Position numbers and translations under genes: made by a program. Shown here in pieces: positions 25,712 to 36,504 of a DNA stretch of 38,974 nt. The DNA lies in contig UQNU01000017.1 of NCBI GenBank assembly GCA_900542555.1, positions 1 through 38,974 on the forward strand. The letters run 5' to 3'. This DNA comes from an uncultured Collinsella sp. Its GTDB lineage: Bacteria; Actinomycetota; Coriobacteriia; Coriobacteriales; Coriobacteriaceae. Under the pieces are notes generated by a model, which was given only the letters and a program-made list of their open reading frames with translations, did not search any database and was not told the origin of the DNA. Position 1 is the stretch's first letter, and every line of letters starts with the position of its first letter.

Positions 25712-27082
25712 TTACGCCACGCCATCGCGGGCAAGCTCCTCGGCCAACGCCTCGGCAGGCATGGCCATAATCGCGTCGAGCTCGGCGTCCACCTCGGGAA
25801 TACGCTTCACCTTGAGCTTGCGCACCAGATCACCGCGACACATCACGTGCGTCGGATCACGCAGTGCGCACAGGTCATCGAGCGGGTTCTCGCGCGTCAC
25901 CAGGATATCGGCGGCCTTGCCGCACTCAATCGTGCCGGTCTCGCCGCCCAGCCCCAGCAGCTCGGCATTGACCTGCGTGGCCGTATGCAGCGCGAAGGCG
26001 TTGCCCACGCCGACATACTTGGCAAAATAGGCCACCTCACGCCACATGTCGTACTGCGTCACGAACGGGCAGCTCGAGTCCGTGCCAAGGCCCACCTTAA
26101 CGCCAGCTTCCAGTGCGGCACGGGCGTTCTCGATGATGCCCGAGCACACGATGTCACCGTTCTTCTTTTGTGTATCGGTCGAATGGGTCTTTTCCGGGTC
26201 GAGCAACACAAACGGCAGCGCCGGGCTGATAGTGCAGGTCACACTCGGCGCACGCCCCTCGAGCTGCGTGCCCGCGGCGCCACGGTACAGTTCCATGATC
26301 TCGGGCGTCAACGGAGCGCCGTGCTCGATCGTATCGACGCCGGTCTGAAGCGCAGCCTTCACGCCTTCGGTGCTCTCGACATGGGCCATAACCGGCAGGC
26401 CCACCTCGTGCGCCGCCTTGCACGCCGCCGCGGCAACCTCGACCGGCATACGCAGCACACCCGGCTCGCCCACCTCGGTAGCGTCGAACACGCCGCCCGT
26501 CACGAACAGCTTGATGACGTCGGCACCGCGCGCATACAGGTCGCGCACCTGCTCGGCCGCCTCGGCGGGACTGTTAGCCACCTGGGCGAACAAGCCAGCA
26601 CCATGGCCGCCCGGCACCGTGACGCCCGTTCCCGGCGCCACTAGGCGAGGACCTTGATACTTGCCGGCATCGATAGCATTACGAACGGCGATGTCGGCAA
26701 ACAGTGGGTCGCCCGCGCCGCGCACCGTGGTCACGCCGCTTGCCAGTTGTTGTTGGGCGCTGCCCTTAAGAATATGGCGCACGATGGCGCGCCCCACGGG
26801 ATTATCGAGCTTCTTCATCAGCGCGCCCGCATCGCCCGCCGAAACCGGCTTGCCCGAACCGCACAGATGCACATGCATATTGATGAGGCCTGGCATGAGA
26901 TACGCCCCTGCCAGATCGATGACCTCGGCACCTGCAGGCGCCTGAGCCACAGCACTCGGCCCCATCCACGTGATGACACCGCGCTCAACGACCACGGCCA
27001 TGTCGGGCTGCGGCTCCATATGTTCCGAACCATCCAGGACGGTCGCATTGATAAACAACGTAGAACGATCGGCAGACGCCAT
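25712..27082 (-). CDS. Metal-dependent amidohydrolase (imidazolonepropionase/prolidase-like)
   Basis: About 456 residues of the amidohydrolase superfamily (TIM-barrel, metal-dependent hydrolase). Metal-site residues are visible in order: HxH in NMHVHLCGSG, a possible carboxylated Lys in ADVIKLFVTGG, His in VMAHVES, His in TIEHGAPL and Asp in GLGTDSS. The small beta-sandwich at both ends (start FINATVLDGSEH, end KAADILVTRENPL) is typical. Family members hydrolyse cyclic amides or Xaa-Pro dipeptides, so the substrate here is uncertain. ATG at 27082 has GGAGGAG 6 bases upstream; the longer in-frame extension to 27322 would read through Repeat A copy 5 and is rejected. Confidence 0.88.
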   Translation of the reverse strand: MASADRSTLFINATVLDGSEHMEPQPDMAVVVERGVITWMGPSAVAQAPAGAEVIDLAGAYLMPGLINMHVHLCGSGKPVSAGDAGALMKKLDNPVGRAIVRHILKGSAQQQLASGVTTVRGAGDPLFADIAVRNAIDAGKYQGPRLVAPGTGVTVPGGHGAGLFAQVANSPAEAAEQVRDLYARGADVIKLFVTGGVFDATEVGEPGVLRMPVEVAAAACKAAHEVGLPVMAHVESTEGVKAALQTGVDTIEHGAPLTPEIMELYRGAAGTQLEGRAPSVTCTISPALPFVLLDPEKTHSTDTQKKNGDIVCSGIIENARAALEAGVKVGLGTDSSCPFVTQYDMWREVAYFAKYVGVGNAFALHTATQVNAELLGLGGETGTIECGKAADILVTRENPLDDLCALRDPTHVMCRGDLVRKLKVKRIPEVDAELDAIMAMPAEALAEELARDGVA

Positions 27083-27231
27083 ATCGAGCTCCTCCCCCTC
27101 AGAAAACTTGAACATCTGTCCATTATTATCCAGCGCGGCAGGATTGCTGCGGACATATCGGTTAACGGAGGGAAGAGGGGATGTGGGGGGACGGAATACG
27201 TTGCAGCCCCACCCCAGCAACATCAGGGGAA

Positions 27232-27290
27232 TGTCTCGATCTGTAACAGTTACGGGCCCAAACAGCCGCCAAACGTTACAGATTGAGGCA
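27232..27290. repeat. Repeat A copy 5 (minus orientation)
   Basis: Arms TGTCTCGATCTGTAAC and GTTACAGATTGAGGCA around a 27-base core. It lies upstream of the amidohydrolase gene and 35 bases past the stop of the preceding gene on the same strand. Confidence 0.93.
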
Positions 27291-27325
27291 AAGTCAGGGC
27301 AGCAGGGCGACACCAGCCACATCCC

Positions 27326-28033
27326 CTACTCCCACTCCTGCTCGTAGATGTTGAGCGACTTTACGTAGCGCCCCTGGGCGCCCATGATGTCGCGGACCAG
27401 GCGCAAAAAGAAGCTGATGCACGAGGTGTCGAAGCCGTCCTGCAGGTCCTCCGGATGCACCGCACCCGGCCCATCGACCGCCGTGTCGCTCAGGCGCGCG
27501 ATGTCATACAGGTAGAGCTGCCCCGCCGTCAGCCAGACATCGTCGACGCAGGCGAGGCGCACCGCAATCGCGCCGTCGCTCCAATGCTCCTTTTGCACGA
27601 TATGCGGGTCGTAGACATCAAAGCGACGGTCGGTGCGCGTATCCTTCAGCGCGACCATACCGGTCGCAGGATCCTTGTCCAAAATGCCAAAGCGCGAGAA
27701 ATACTGCGTGTCGCGTACCTGCTCGAGCCGCTTGAGCGAGGCAGGCGAAAGCGATGTCGGCGGCTCGTCAACATATAGCTCGAGCAGCGTCTTGCCATGG
27801 CGATAGGGGCGCTCGAAGAGCAGCCAATCGGTAAATGCCATGTTGTAGGCCATGATTTCGTTTTGCGAAGGCTCGGTGCAATAGCTGAGCCACGGGTCGA
27901 CAATGATCTCGAACTGTTCGCGCGCCGGCTCCAAAAACTGGAACTTCCGCAGCATCCAAAAATGGGCCATGTCGGCAATATCGCTGCCGACGGCTCCAGC
28001 CAGCTCTGCTCGGTCAAAAACTTGGTCAGTCAT
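27326..28033 (-). CDS. Protein of unknown function (235 residues)
   Basis: I do not recognise this family. It is a soluble protein with no signal peptide or membrane helix, acidic and rich in aromatic residues (for example DPWLSYCTEP, MAYNMAFTDWLLFERPY, WLTAGQLYLYDIARLSD). It looks like a complete, folded single-domain protein rather than a fragment. The ATG at 28033 has GAGGAGG a few bases upstream, which makes it a confident gene. It ends 35 bases before Repeat A copy 5 and has 350 bases of gene-free DNA upstream, so it is probably transcribed alone. Confidence 0.8.
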   Translation of the reverse strand: MTDQVFDRAELAGAVGSDIADMAHFWMLRKFQFLEPAREQFEIIVDPWLSYCTEPSQNEIMAYNMAFTDWLLFERPYRHGKTLLELYVDEPPTSLSPASLKRLEQVRDTQYFSRFGILDKDPATGMVALKDTRTDRRFDVYDPHIVQKEHWSDGAIAVRLACVDDVWLTAGQLYLYDIARLSDTAVDGPGAVHPEDLQDGFDTSCISFFLRLVRDIMGAQGRYVKSLNIYEQEWE

Positions 28034-28386
28034 GACATCCTCCTCAAACTGATGGACCTCAATTTGAGCTTACGAGGAGGGCGAGCAACCGAGGCAAGCG
28101 CGGGCAAAATAGGCCTTCGGCTGCAAACCAGATGCTAACCAAACACTTGACGGGACACTTGACCGAATAAGCGTACCGCAAAGAAACCGCAGGTAGACAT
28201 AGACAGCCAGCCCGCTTTTTTGAGCCAGATGCCCGCGGCCGCCACAGAAACAACAGGTGATCACAGCCCAAGAAGTCGACAAATGAACACCCGTACGTCG
28301 ACAAACGAGCAAATCGCTCGCAAAGAGTGTCCCCAACGACTAGACAAAAAATGACTAGTCATTGGGGACGTTCTTAAATGACTACT
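28034..28386. other. Gene-free gap between the unknown gene and gltD
   Basis: No gene seen; a minus-strand frame (28059-28304) has no ribosome site and an implausible composition. It should contain the promoter of the gene at 27326-28033, and it holds a palindrome at 28329-28369. Confidence 0.7.
28329..28369. repeat. GTCCCCAA palindrome next to gltD
   Basis: GTCCCCAA and TTGGGGAC enclose GACTAG and CTAGTC around an 11-base A-rich loop. It is 18 bases past the gltD stop. The ATTGGGGAC end matches the Repeat C arms, so it may be a member of that wider group; it may also act as a gltD 3' hairpin. Confidence 0.75.
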
Positions 28387-29868
<1,482 letters not shown>

Positions 29869-29873
29869 GGCAC

Positions 29874-32800
29874 TTACGCCTCCTTCTTGGTCGAAGCAAC
29901 AGAGCTGGCGGTGGCGGGCGCAGCGCCAGCGACACCACCCGCCACATCAAAGCGAGCGACATCCGCGGCACTCGCGCGGCCGGTCACAATGTCAAACGCC
30001 AGCTCCTCGGCCTGCGCATGCGTCTTGCCCACGGCCTCGGCGGCGGCGACAATCGCCAGCACGCGCTCGTACTCGGTTGGAATGACCTTCACAAAGTGCT
30101 TGCTCATCGTCTCAAAGCTGTAGAGCAGCTTAATACCGCGCGGGCTCTGCGTCGCGTCCACGTGCTCCTGGATGAGCGCACGAATCTGCGCAAGCTCACC
30201 GGCCGTCGGGGCTTTAAGCTCAACGCTCTCGTGGTTCACACGGGCATCGAGCGTGCCGTACTGGTCAAAGACGTACGCCACGCCGCCCGTCATGCCGGCG
30301 GCGAAGTTCTGCCCGACCTCGCCCAGGATGAGCGCCAGACCTCCCGTCATGTACTCGCAGCCATGGTTGCCGCAGCCCTCGACCACCACGGTGGCACCGG
30401 AGTTGCGCACGCCAAAGCGCTGGCCGGCCAGACCGTTAATGAAGCCGCGGCCGCTCGTAGCGCCAAAGAACGCAACATTGCCCACGATGATGTTCTCGTC
30501 GAACTTGTAGGTCGCATGCGGGTTGGGGCGCACCGACACCTCGCCGCCCGAAAGGCCCTTGCCAAAGTAGTCGTTGGCGTCACCGCACACGTTGAGCGTA
30601 ATGCCGCGTGGCAGGAACGCGCCAAAGCTCTGACCGGCCGAACCATCGCAATCGATGGTGATGGAGCCGGCGGGCAGGCCCTCGGGATGCGCCTTGGTCA
30701 CCGCGTTGCCCAAGATGGTGCCCACGCAGCGGTTGACGTTGGCGATATCGGCGCGGAAGCGAATCGGACGCAGGTGCGCACGGGCATCGGCCGTATAGGG
30801 CACAAACAGCGTGGAGTCGAGCGTCTTGTCGAGCTCGCTGTCGGCAGCCATCTGAGGCAGGAAGTGACGACCGTCGGCACCCGGGATGTGGGCACCAAAC
30901 TCACAGGTCGCGCTTGCCAGCACGGGCGACAGATCAAGCAGGTTGGCCTTGCGGTTGCCCGGGACCTCGATCTGGCGCAGGCACTCGGGATGGCCGACCA
31001 TCTCGTCGACGGTGCGGAAGCCCAGGCTCGCCATGACCTCGCGCAGCTGCTCGGCAACAAAGAGCATAAAGTGCTCGACGTGCTCCGGCTTGCCGCGAAA
31101 GCCGCGACGCAGGCGACAGTTTTGCGTGGCGATGCCGGCCGGGCAGGTATCCTGCTGGCAGTCGCGCTGCATGAGGCAGCCCATGGAGATGAGCGGCATG
31201 GTCGCAAAGCCAAACTCCTCGGCGCCCAACAGGCAGGCGACAGCAACATCGGTGCCGTCCATGAGCTTGCCGTCGGCCTCGAGCACCACGCGCGAGCGCA
31301 GGCCGTTTTGCAGCAGCGTCTGCTGGGCCTCGGCAAGGCCAAGCTCCAGCGGCAGACCGGCGTGCCAGATCGAATCGCGCGCCGCGGCACCGGAGCCGCC
31401 GTTGTGGCCGCTGATCAAGATCTTGTCGGCGGCACCCTTGGCAACACCAGTGGCGATGGTGCCGACGCCGGCCTCGCTGACCAGCTTGACCGACACACGC
31501 GCGCCGGGGTTGGCGTTCTTAAGGTCAAAGATCAGCTCTGCCAGGTCCTCGATGGAGTAGATGTAGTGGTGCGGCGGAGGCGAGATCAGGCCGATGCCGG
31601 GCGTGGACTGACGGACCTCGGCAATCCAGGGGTAGACCTTCTTGCCGGGCAGGTGGCCGCCCTCGCCAGGCTTGGCGCCCTGGGCCATCTTGATCTGAAT
31701 CTCGAAGGCACTGCACAGGTAGCGGCTCGTCACGCCAAAGCGCGCGCTTGCCACCTGCTTGATGGCGGAGTTCTTGGAGTCGCCGTTGGCCAGCGGCGTT
31801 TCGCGACGCGGATCCTCACCGCCCTCGCCGGAGTTGGAACGGCCGTGCAGGCGGTTCATGGCGATGGCCATGCACTCGTGCGCCTCTTTGCTGATGGAGC
31901 CATACGACATGGCGCCGGTGTTAAAGCGGCGGACGATATTGAGCGCAGGCTCCACCTCGTCGAGCGAAACCGGCGTGCGACCGCTGGCATCAAAGTCCAG
32001 CAGGTCGCGCAGGCGCACGGCACGGCCGGTGCGGTGCAGGCGGGCGCTGTACTCCTTAAAGGTGTCGTAGCTGTCCTCGCGGCAGGCGGTCTGCAGCAGG
32101 TAGACGGTCTGAGGGTCGATCAGGTGATCTTCGCCACCGAACGGGCGCCACTTGGTCAGGCCCAGTGTGGGCAGCTGATCGGGAGCCGGACTCTTAAGGA
32201 TGGCAAGCGCGGCATCATAGCGCTCATTCTGCTCGCGCTCGACGTCCTCGACACCCATACCGCCCACACGGCTCACCGTGCCGACGAAGTACGCGTTGAC
32301 GAACTCCGGCGTAAAGCCCACGGCCTCGAAGATCTGCGCAGAGTGGTAGCTCTGCACCGTGGAGATGCCCATCTTGGACATGATGGAGACGATGCCCGCC
32401 GTCGCGGCCTTGTTGTAGTTGGCGATGCCCTGCTCGGCCGTCACGTCCAGGTCGCCGCGTGCCGCCAGATTGCGGATGCACGCATGCGCGTTATACGGGT
32501 AGATGCCGCTTGCGGAGTAGCCCACCAGCGCCGCAAAGTCGTGCGGAGACACGGCATCGCCGCACTCCACCACGATATCGGCAAAGGTGCGCACGCCGGC
32601 GCGGATCAGGTGGTTGTGCACGCAGCCCACAGCGAGCAGTGACGGCACAGGGACCTCGCCCGCAGCGGCACGGTCGCTCAACACCACGATGTTCACGCCG
32701 TCGCGGACCGCAGCCTCAACATCCTCTGCAAGCTGCTTGAGCGCAGTCTGCAGCGCGCCCTCGCCGGCATCGCGGCGGTAGACGGCACGGAAACGGCGGG

Positions 32801-34571
32801 TCTTAAAGCCAACACGGTCAATCGCGCAAATGCGGTCGAACTCCTCCTCGCTCAGCAGCGGGCGCTCCAGGCGCACCAGCTGGCAGGCCGTACGGGAGTC
32901 CTCGAGCAAGTTGCCGTGGTTGCCCAGGTAGAGCGTGGTCGAAGTCACCATATGCTCGCGCAGGGCGTCGATCGGCGGGTTCGTGACCTGGGCGAACAAC
33001 TGATAGAAGTAGTCAAAGAATGAGCGCGTCTTCTTGGACAGGCAGGCCAACGGCGCATCGATACCCATCGAAGCGAGCGGGGCCTTGCCCTGCTGGGCCA
33101 TGGGGCGCACGACCTCGTCAACATCATCCCAGTGATAGCTGAGCTTGGCCATGCGCACGGCGGCGGACACCTCGGCATCCTCGGCGGGCGCGGGCGCGGC
33201 AGGCTCATCGAGCGCGTCAACGGTTAGCGTCTCCTCGGCAATCCAATCACGGTAGGGCTTTTCTTTGGCGTAACGGGCACGCAGCTCATCGTTGTAGATG
33301 ACGCGCCCGCGGGCAAAGTCGACCTCGAGCATCTGGCCCGGTCCCAGGCAGCCGCTCGTCAGGATGTTCTCGGGGCTCACCTCGATGGTGCCCACCTCGC
33401 TTGCCAGCATAAAGCGGCCGTCGCGCGTCACGTAGTAGCGGGCGGGGCGCAGGCCGTTGCGGTCGAGGGCGGCACCCAGCGTGCGACCGTCGGTAAAGGC
33501 GATGGCGGCCGGGCCGTCCCAGGGCTCCATGAGCATGGACTGGTAGGCGTCGTAGGCGCGGCGCTCCTCACTCAGGCTATCGTTGTGGTCCCACGGCTCG
33601 GGCAGCAACATGGACGCGGCACGCGTGAGCGGACGACCGTTCATGACCAAAAACTCAAGCACGTTGTCCAGAATCGCGGAGTCGGAGCCCTCGCGGTTGA
33701 TGATGGGCATCACACGCTCAAGATCGTGCTGCAGCACGGGGCTGTACAGGTTGGGTTCGCGGGCGCGAATCCAGTTGACGTTGCCCTTGAGGGTGTTGAT
33801 CTCGCCGTTGTGGATGATAAAGCGGTTGGGGTGCGCGCGCTCCCAGCTGGGCGTGGTGTTGGTGGAGTAGCGCGAGTGGACGAGCGCCACGGCCGTTTTG
33901 ACGGCGGCGTCGTTGAGATCGATGAAGAAGCGGCGCATCTGCGTGGCGACCAGCATGCCCTTGTACACGATAGTGCGCGAGCTCATGGAGCACACATAGA
34001 AGATCTTGTCGCGCAGGGCGAACTCGGCGTCGGCCTTCTTTTCGATGGTGCGGCGGCACACATACAGACGGCGCTCGAAGGCGTCGCCCGCCGGCGTGTC
34101 GTCCGGAAGGCCCAGGAAGGCCTGCAGGATAGTGGGCATGCAGGCGCGGGCCGTCTCGCCCAGGTCGTGCGGGTCGACCGGCACCTCGCGCCAAAAGAGC
34201 AGCGGCACGTCAGCCTCGGCGCAGCCCTCCTCAAACACGCGACGGGCATCCTCTACGCCCTTGTCATCCTGCGGGAAGAACAGCATGGCCACGCCATAGT
34301 CGCCCTCTGCCGGCAGAATCTGGCCGCACTTTTGAGCCTCTTTGCGAAAAAAATGATGCGGAACCTGGAACAGGATGCCGGCGCCGTCGCCGGTGTTCTT
34401 CTCGAGTCCCGTACCGCCGCGGTGCTCCAAGTTGACCAGAATGGACAGTGCATCGTCCAGAATCTGGTGATGGCGCTCACCGTTGATATCGGCGAGCGCG
34501 CCGATGCCACACGCATCGTGGTCGAATTCGGGGCGATAAAGGCCCTGCTGCTGAGCGGAATCTGCCTGCAT
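29874..34571 (-). CDS. gltB: Glutamate synthase large subunit
   Basis: About 1565 residues, full length. The amidotransferase domain uses the N-terminal Cys21, exposed after removal of a 20-residue propeptide (FDHDACGIGALADI), releasing ammonia from glutamine. The central and FMN domains (MSYGSISKEAHECMAIAMNR, GEGGEDPRRE, GAKPGEGGHLPGKKVYPWIA, ISGHNGGSGAA) convert 2-oxoglutarate to glutamate. The 3Fe-4S site CLMQRDCQQDTCPAGI is present, and the C-terminal GXGXG beta-helix domain is visible as repeated Gly-rich units (GGAFGVRNSG-like, YMTGGLALILGEVG). GGGGAGG precedes the ATG by 6 bases. The upstream gap carries three Repeat A copies. Regulation by nitrogen is expected but no operator was recognised. 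Confidence 0.97.
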   Translation of the reverse strand: MQADSAQQQGLYRPEFDHDACGIGALADINGERHHQILDDALSILVNLEHRGGTGLEKNTGDGAGILFQVPHHFFRKEAQKCGQILPAEGDYGVAMLFFPQDDKGVEDARRVFEEGCAEADVPLLFWREVPVDPHDLGETARACMPTILQAFLGLPDDTPAGDAFERRLYVCRRTIEKKADAEFALRDKIFYVCSMSSRTIVYKGMLVATQMRRFFIDLNDAAVKTAVALVHSRYSTNTTPSWERAHPNRFIIHNGEINTLKGNVNWIRAREPNLYSPVLQHDLERVMPIINREGSDSAILDNVLEFLVMNGRPLTRAASMLLPEPWDHNDSLSEERRAYDAYQSMLMEPWDGPAAIAFTDGRTLGAALDRNGLRPARYYVTRDGRFMLASEVGTIEVSPENILTSGCLGPGQMLEVDFARGRVIYNDELRARYAKEKPYRDWIAEETLTVDALDEPAAPAPAEDAEVSAAVRMAKLSYHWDDVDEVVRPMAQQGKAPLASMGIDAPLACLSKKTRSFFDYFYQLFAQVTNPPIDALREHMVTSTTLYLGNHGNLLEDSRTACQLVRLERPLLSEEEFDRICAIDRVGFKTRRFRAVYRRDAGEGALQTALKQLAEDVEAAVRDGVNIVVLSDRAAAGEVPVPSLLAVGCVHNHLIRAGVRTFADIVVECGDAVSPHDFAALVGYSASGIYPYNAHACIRNLAARGDLDVTAEQGIANYNKAATAGIVSIMSKMGISTVQSYHSAQIFEAVGFTPEFVNAYFVGTVSRVGGMGVEDVEREQNERYDAALAILKSPAPDQLPTLGLTKWRPFGGEDHLIDPQTVYLLQTACREDSYDTFKEYSARLHRTGRAVRLRDLLDFDASGRTPVSLDEVEPALNIVRRFNTGAMSYGSISKEAHECMAIAMNRLHGRSNSGEGGEDPRRETPLANGDSKNSAIKQVASARFGVTSRYLCSAFEIQIKMAQGAKPGEGGHLPGKKVYPWIAEVRQSTPGIGLISPPPHHYIYSIEDLAELIFDLKNANPGARVSVKLVSEAGVGTIATGVAKGAADKILISGHNGGSGAAARDSIWHAGLPLELGLAEAQQTLLQNGLRSRVVLEADGKLMDGTDVAVACLLGAEEFGFATMPLISMGCLMQRDCQQDTCPAGIATQNCRLRRGFRGKPEHVEHFMLFVAEQLREVMASLGFRTVDEMVGHPECLRQIEVPGNRKANLLDLSPVLASATCEFGAHIPGADGRHFLPQMAADSELDKTLDSTLFVPYTADARAHLRPIRFRADIANVNRCVGTILGNAVTKAHPEGLPAGSITIDCDGSAGQSFGAFLPRGITLNVCGDANDYFGKGLSGGEVSVRPNPHATYKFDENIIVGNVAFFGATSGRGFINGLAGQRFGVRNSGATVVVEGCGNHGCEYMTGGLALILGEVGQNFAAGMTGGVAYVFDQYGTLDARVNHESVELKAPTAGELAQIRALIQEHVDATQSPRGIKLLYSFETMSKHFVKVIPTEYERVLAIVAAAEAVGKTHAQAEELAFDIVTGRASAADVARFDVAGGVAGAAPATASSVASTKKEA

Positions 34572-34754
34572 CGCGATCCTCCCCTAGATATTTAGTCAGT
34601 CAGTTGAATAGGCATACTAGGAGCATCGCCGGCCCGTTGTGTTTCCCACCCGTTTCGAAACAATCGCGTAACGCACGCCCTACGAGTGGGCGCCGCCGAC
34701 CTCAAGGACGACAACAAGGGCCCCAAGTTCGGTCTTCAAGCTCACCGCTTCAAA

Positions 34755-34813
34755 CATCTCAATCTGTAACAGGAAGACCCAATTTTGGCGCCTAGATGTT
34801 ACAGATTGAGACG
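34755..34813. repeat. Repeat A copy 6 (plus orientation)
   Basis: Arms CATCTCAATCTGTAAC and GTTACAGATTGAGACG around a 27-base core ending CTAGAT. The inner arms match perfectly. Confidence 0.95.
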
Positions 34814-34834
34814 TTTTTGAGAAACGGCTCCGAA

Positions 34835-34893
34835 TGTCTCAATCTGTAACACGGAGGGTCGGTTTTGGCGGCCAGCTGTTACAGATCGAGATA
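34835..34893. repeat. Repeat A copy 7 (plus orientation)
   Basis: Arms TGTCTCAATCTGTAAC and GTTACAGATCGAGATA around a 27-base core ending CCAGCT. It starts 80 bases after copy 6. Confidence 0.95.
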
Positions 34894-34914
34894 TTCCATA
34901 GGACCATTTCTTCC

Positions 34915-34973
34915 TGTCTTGATCTGTAACACCTAAACCCAATTTCCATCCCTAGTTGTTACAGATCAAGACA
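34915..34973. repeat. Repeat A copy 8 (plus orientation)
   Basis: Arms TGTCTTGATCTGTAAC and GTTACAGATCAAGACA match perfectly over 16 bases; the TTGATC/GATCAA variant is shared by both arms. It starts 80 bases after copy 7. Confidence 0.96.
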
Positions 34974-35016
34974 TTTCGGCAACCCCCTTTCACCATCCCA
35001 TTCAAATACAACAATC

Positions 35017-35044
35017 TTGTTAGTCTTAGTTAACTTTCTAGCAT
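35017..35044 (+). promoter_or_regulatory. Candidate promoter of the NRAMP gene
   Basis: TTGTTA (35017-35022) and TAGCAT (35039-35044) are spaced 16 bases, ~50 bases before the start codon. The spacer holds TTAGTTAAC, which resembles part of a DtxR/MntR-type operator, but no clear dyad was found. Confidence 0.45.
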
Positions 35045-35094
35045 AAAACGGGTATCCTTTGCGACGTCAAACAAACGGCACGTAGGAGCGCACC

Positions 35095-36351
35095 ATGCTC
35101 AACCATCTCAAACATCACTTTGGCTCGCACCGCACCGGAGGCCACGGAGGTCTGGATATCGCCCGGCATATCGGCCCCGGGCTTCTCGTGACCGTCGGCT
35201 TTATCGATCCGGGCAACTGGGCCTCCAACATGGCCGCCGGCTCGCAGTTTGGCTACGCGCTGCTGTGGATCGTCACGCTGTCCACGATCATGCTCATCGT
35301 GCTGCAGCACAACGCGGCGCACTTGGGCATCGCCACGGGCGCCTGCCTTGCCGAGGCCACGACCCGCTTTCTCCCCCACTTCGTTGGGCGCACGGTGCTC
35401 GCCAGTGCCTACCTCGCGACCATCGCCACCGCCATGGCCGAGATCCTGGGCGGCGCGATTGCGCTCCAGATGCTCTTTGGACTGCCCGTGCGTGCCGGCT
35501 GCGTCATCGTGGCAGCAGTATCGATGGCGATGCTCATGACGAGCTCCTACAAGCGTGCCGAGCGCTGGATTATCGCCTTCGTAGGCGTGGTAGGACTCTC
35601 GTTTTTGGCCGAGCTTGCACTAGTCAAGGTCGACTGGCCGCAAGCCGCCGCAAGCTGGATCACGCCCAGTATGCCCACTGGCTCTGCCGCGATTATCGTG
35701 AGTGTCCTGGGTGCGGTCGTTATGCCCCACAACCTCTTTCTACACTCCGAGGTCATCCAATCCATGCACTTCGAAGGCCAAGGCGAGCAGGTTATCGAAG
35801 AGCGTCTGCGCTATGAGCTCTTCGACACGCTCTTTTCGATGGGCGTGGGCTGGGCAATCAACTCGGCCATGGTCATCCTGGCCGCAACGACCTTCTTTGC
35901 GCACGGCATTGTCGTAGACGACCTCGCCGTCGCAGCGGACACGCTCTCCCCCATTCTGGGCCCAGCAAGCTCGACAATCTTTGCGGTGGCGCTGCTGTTT
36001 GCGGGCCTCTCGAGTAGTGTGACGGCAGGCATGGCGGCAGGCACCATCACCGCGGGCATGTTCGACGAGGAATACGACATCCACGACCGGCACTCATCGA
36101 TTGGAGTGGCGGTCTGTTTCGTCAGCGCAGTGGCGGCGTGCCTGATCGTCCCGAATCCTTTTGAGGGTCTCATCTGGAGTCAGGCGCTGTTGTCGCTTCA
36201 GTTGCCGATTACGGTCTTTGTGCTCATACGACTCACCAGTTCGCCCCGCGTTATGGGCAAATACGCCAACTCGCGCCCGCTCAACGCGCTGCTCGTAGGG
36301 ATCGGCGTCATCGTGACGATTCTCGACATCGTGCTGCTAACGGGGATGTAA
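35095..36351 (+). CDS. mntH: NRAMP-family divalent metal transporter
   Basis: Imports Mn(II)/Fe(II) with protons across the inner membrane. About 418 residues with ~11 membrane helices. The metal-binding motifs of the family are present: DPGN in helix 1 (GFIDPGNWASN) and MPHN in helix 6 (VVMPHNLFLHSEV). The consensus substitution for Mg-type NRAMP relatives was not seen, as Met and Asn/Asp ligands are kept. Start ATG at 35095 follows GTAGGAG with a 6-base gap. It faces away from gltB and has its own promoter region. Whether Mn or Fe is preferred cannot be decided; the symbol reflects the usual bacterial role. Confidence 0.93.
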   Translation: MLNHLKHHFGSHRTGGHGGLDIARHIGPGLLVTVGFIDPGNWASNMAAGSQFGYALLWIVTLSTIMLIVLQHNAAHLGIATGACLAEATTRFLPHFVGRTVLASAYLATIATAMAEILGGAIALQMLFGLPVRAGCVIVAAVSMAMLMTSSYKRAERWIIAFVGVVGLSFLAELALVKVDWPQAAASWITPSMPTGSAAIIVSVLGAVVMPHNLFLHSEVIQSMHFEGQGEQVIEERLRYELFDTLFSMGVGWAINSAMVILAATTFFAHGIVVDDLAVAADTLSPILGPASSTIFAVALLFAGLSSSVTAGMAAGTITAGMFDEEYDIHDRHSSIGVAVCFVSAVAACLIVPNPFEGLIWSQALLSLQLPITVFVLIRLTSSPRVMGKYANSRPLNALLVGIGVIVTILDIVLLTGM

Positions 36352-36379
36352 TTGGGATGACGTGGCTGTCCAGATATAA

Positions 36380-36422
36380 CGTCTCAATCTGTAACACGTA
36401 AGGCCGTTTTAAACCGTCAGAT
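36380..36422. repeat. Repeat A copy 9 (half copy, plus orientation)
   Basis: Left arm CGTCTCAATCTGTAAC plus a full 27-base core ending TCAGAT, but the right arm is missing: the sequence changes to AAATCAAAAGG, which leads straight into the rubredoxin terminator. A truncation or a later deletion. Confidence 0.85.
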
Positions 36423-36429
36423 AAATCAA

Positions 36430-36464
36430 AAGGGTCCCAGCCGGAATATCCAGCCGGGACCCTT
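36430..36464 (-). terminator. Terminator of the rubredoxin gene
   Basis: On the minus strand AAGGGTCCC and GGGACCCTT pair, with further pairing inside (GGCTGGATATTCCGGCT-like), and TTTTGATTT follows. It lies in the convergent gap with the NRAMP gene. Confidence 0.88.
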
Positions 36465-36504
36465 GGACAGAGCTCTGTATGGCTAATCGCCGTGTGTCTA
36501 CGAG

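Larger units (their letters stand above)
34572..35094. other. Divergent gap between gltB and the NRAMP gene
   Basis: No gene seen. The left ~180 bases should hold the gltB promoter, although I could not assign boxes. Three Repeat A copies in tandem fill 34755-34973, and the NRAMP promoter follows. Confidence 0.75.

Noticed and set aside
28059..28304. Small minus-strand gene upstream of the unknown protein
   Set aside because: Cys/Arg-rich random-looking sequence without a ribosome site.
34755..34973. Regularly spaced repeats as a possible CRISPR array
   Set aside because: Each unit is a palindrome with a variable core, gaps between units are ~21 bases, only three units occur together, related copies are scattered singly, and no cas genes are present.
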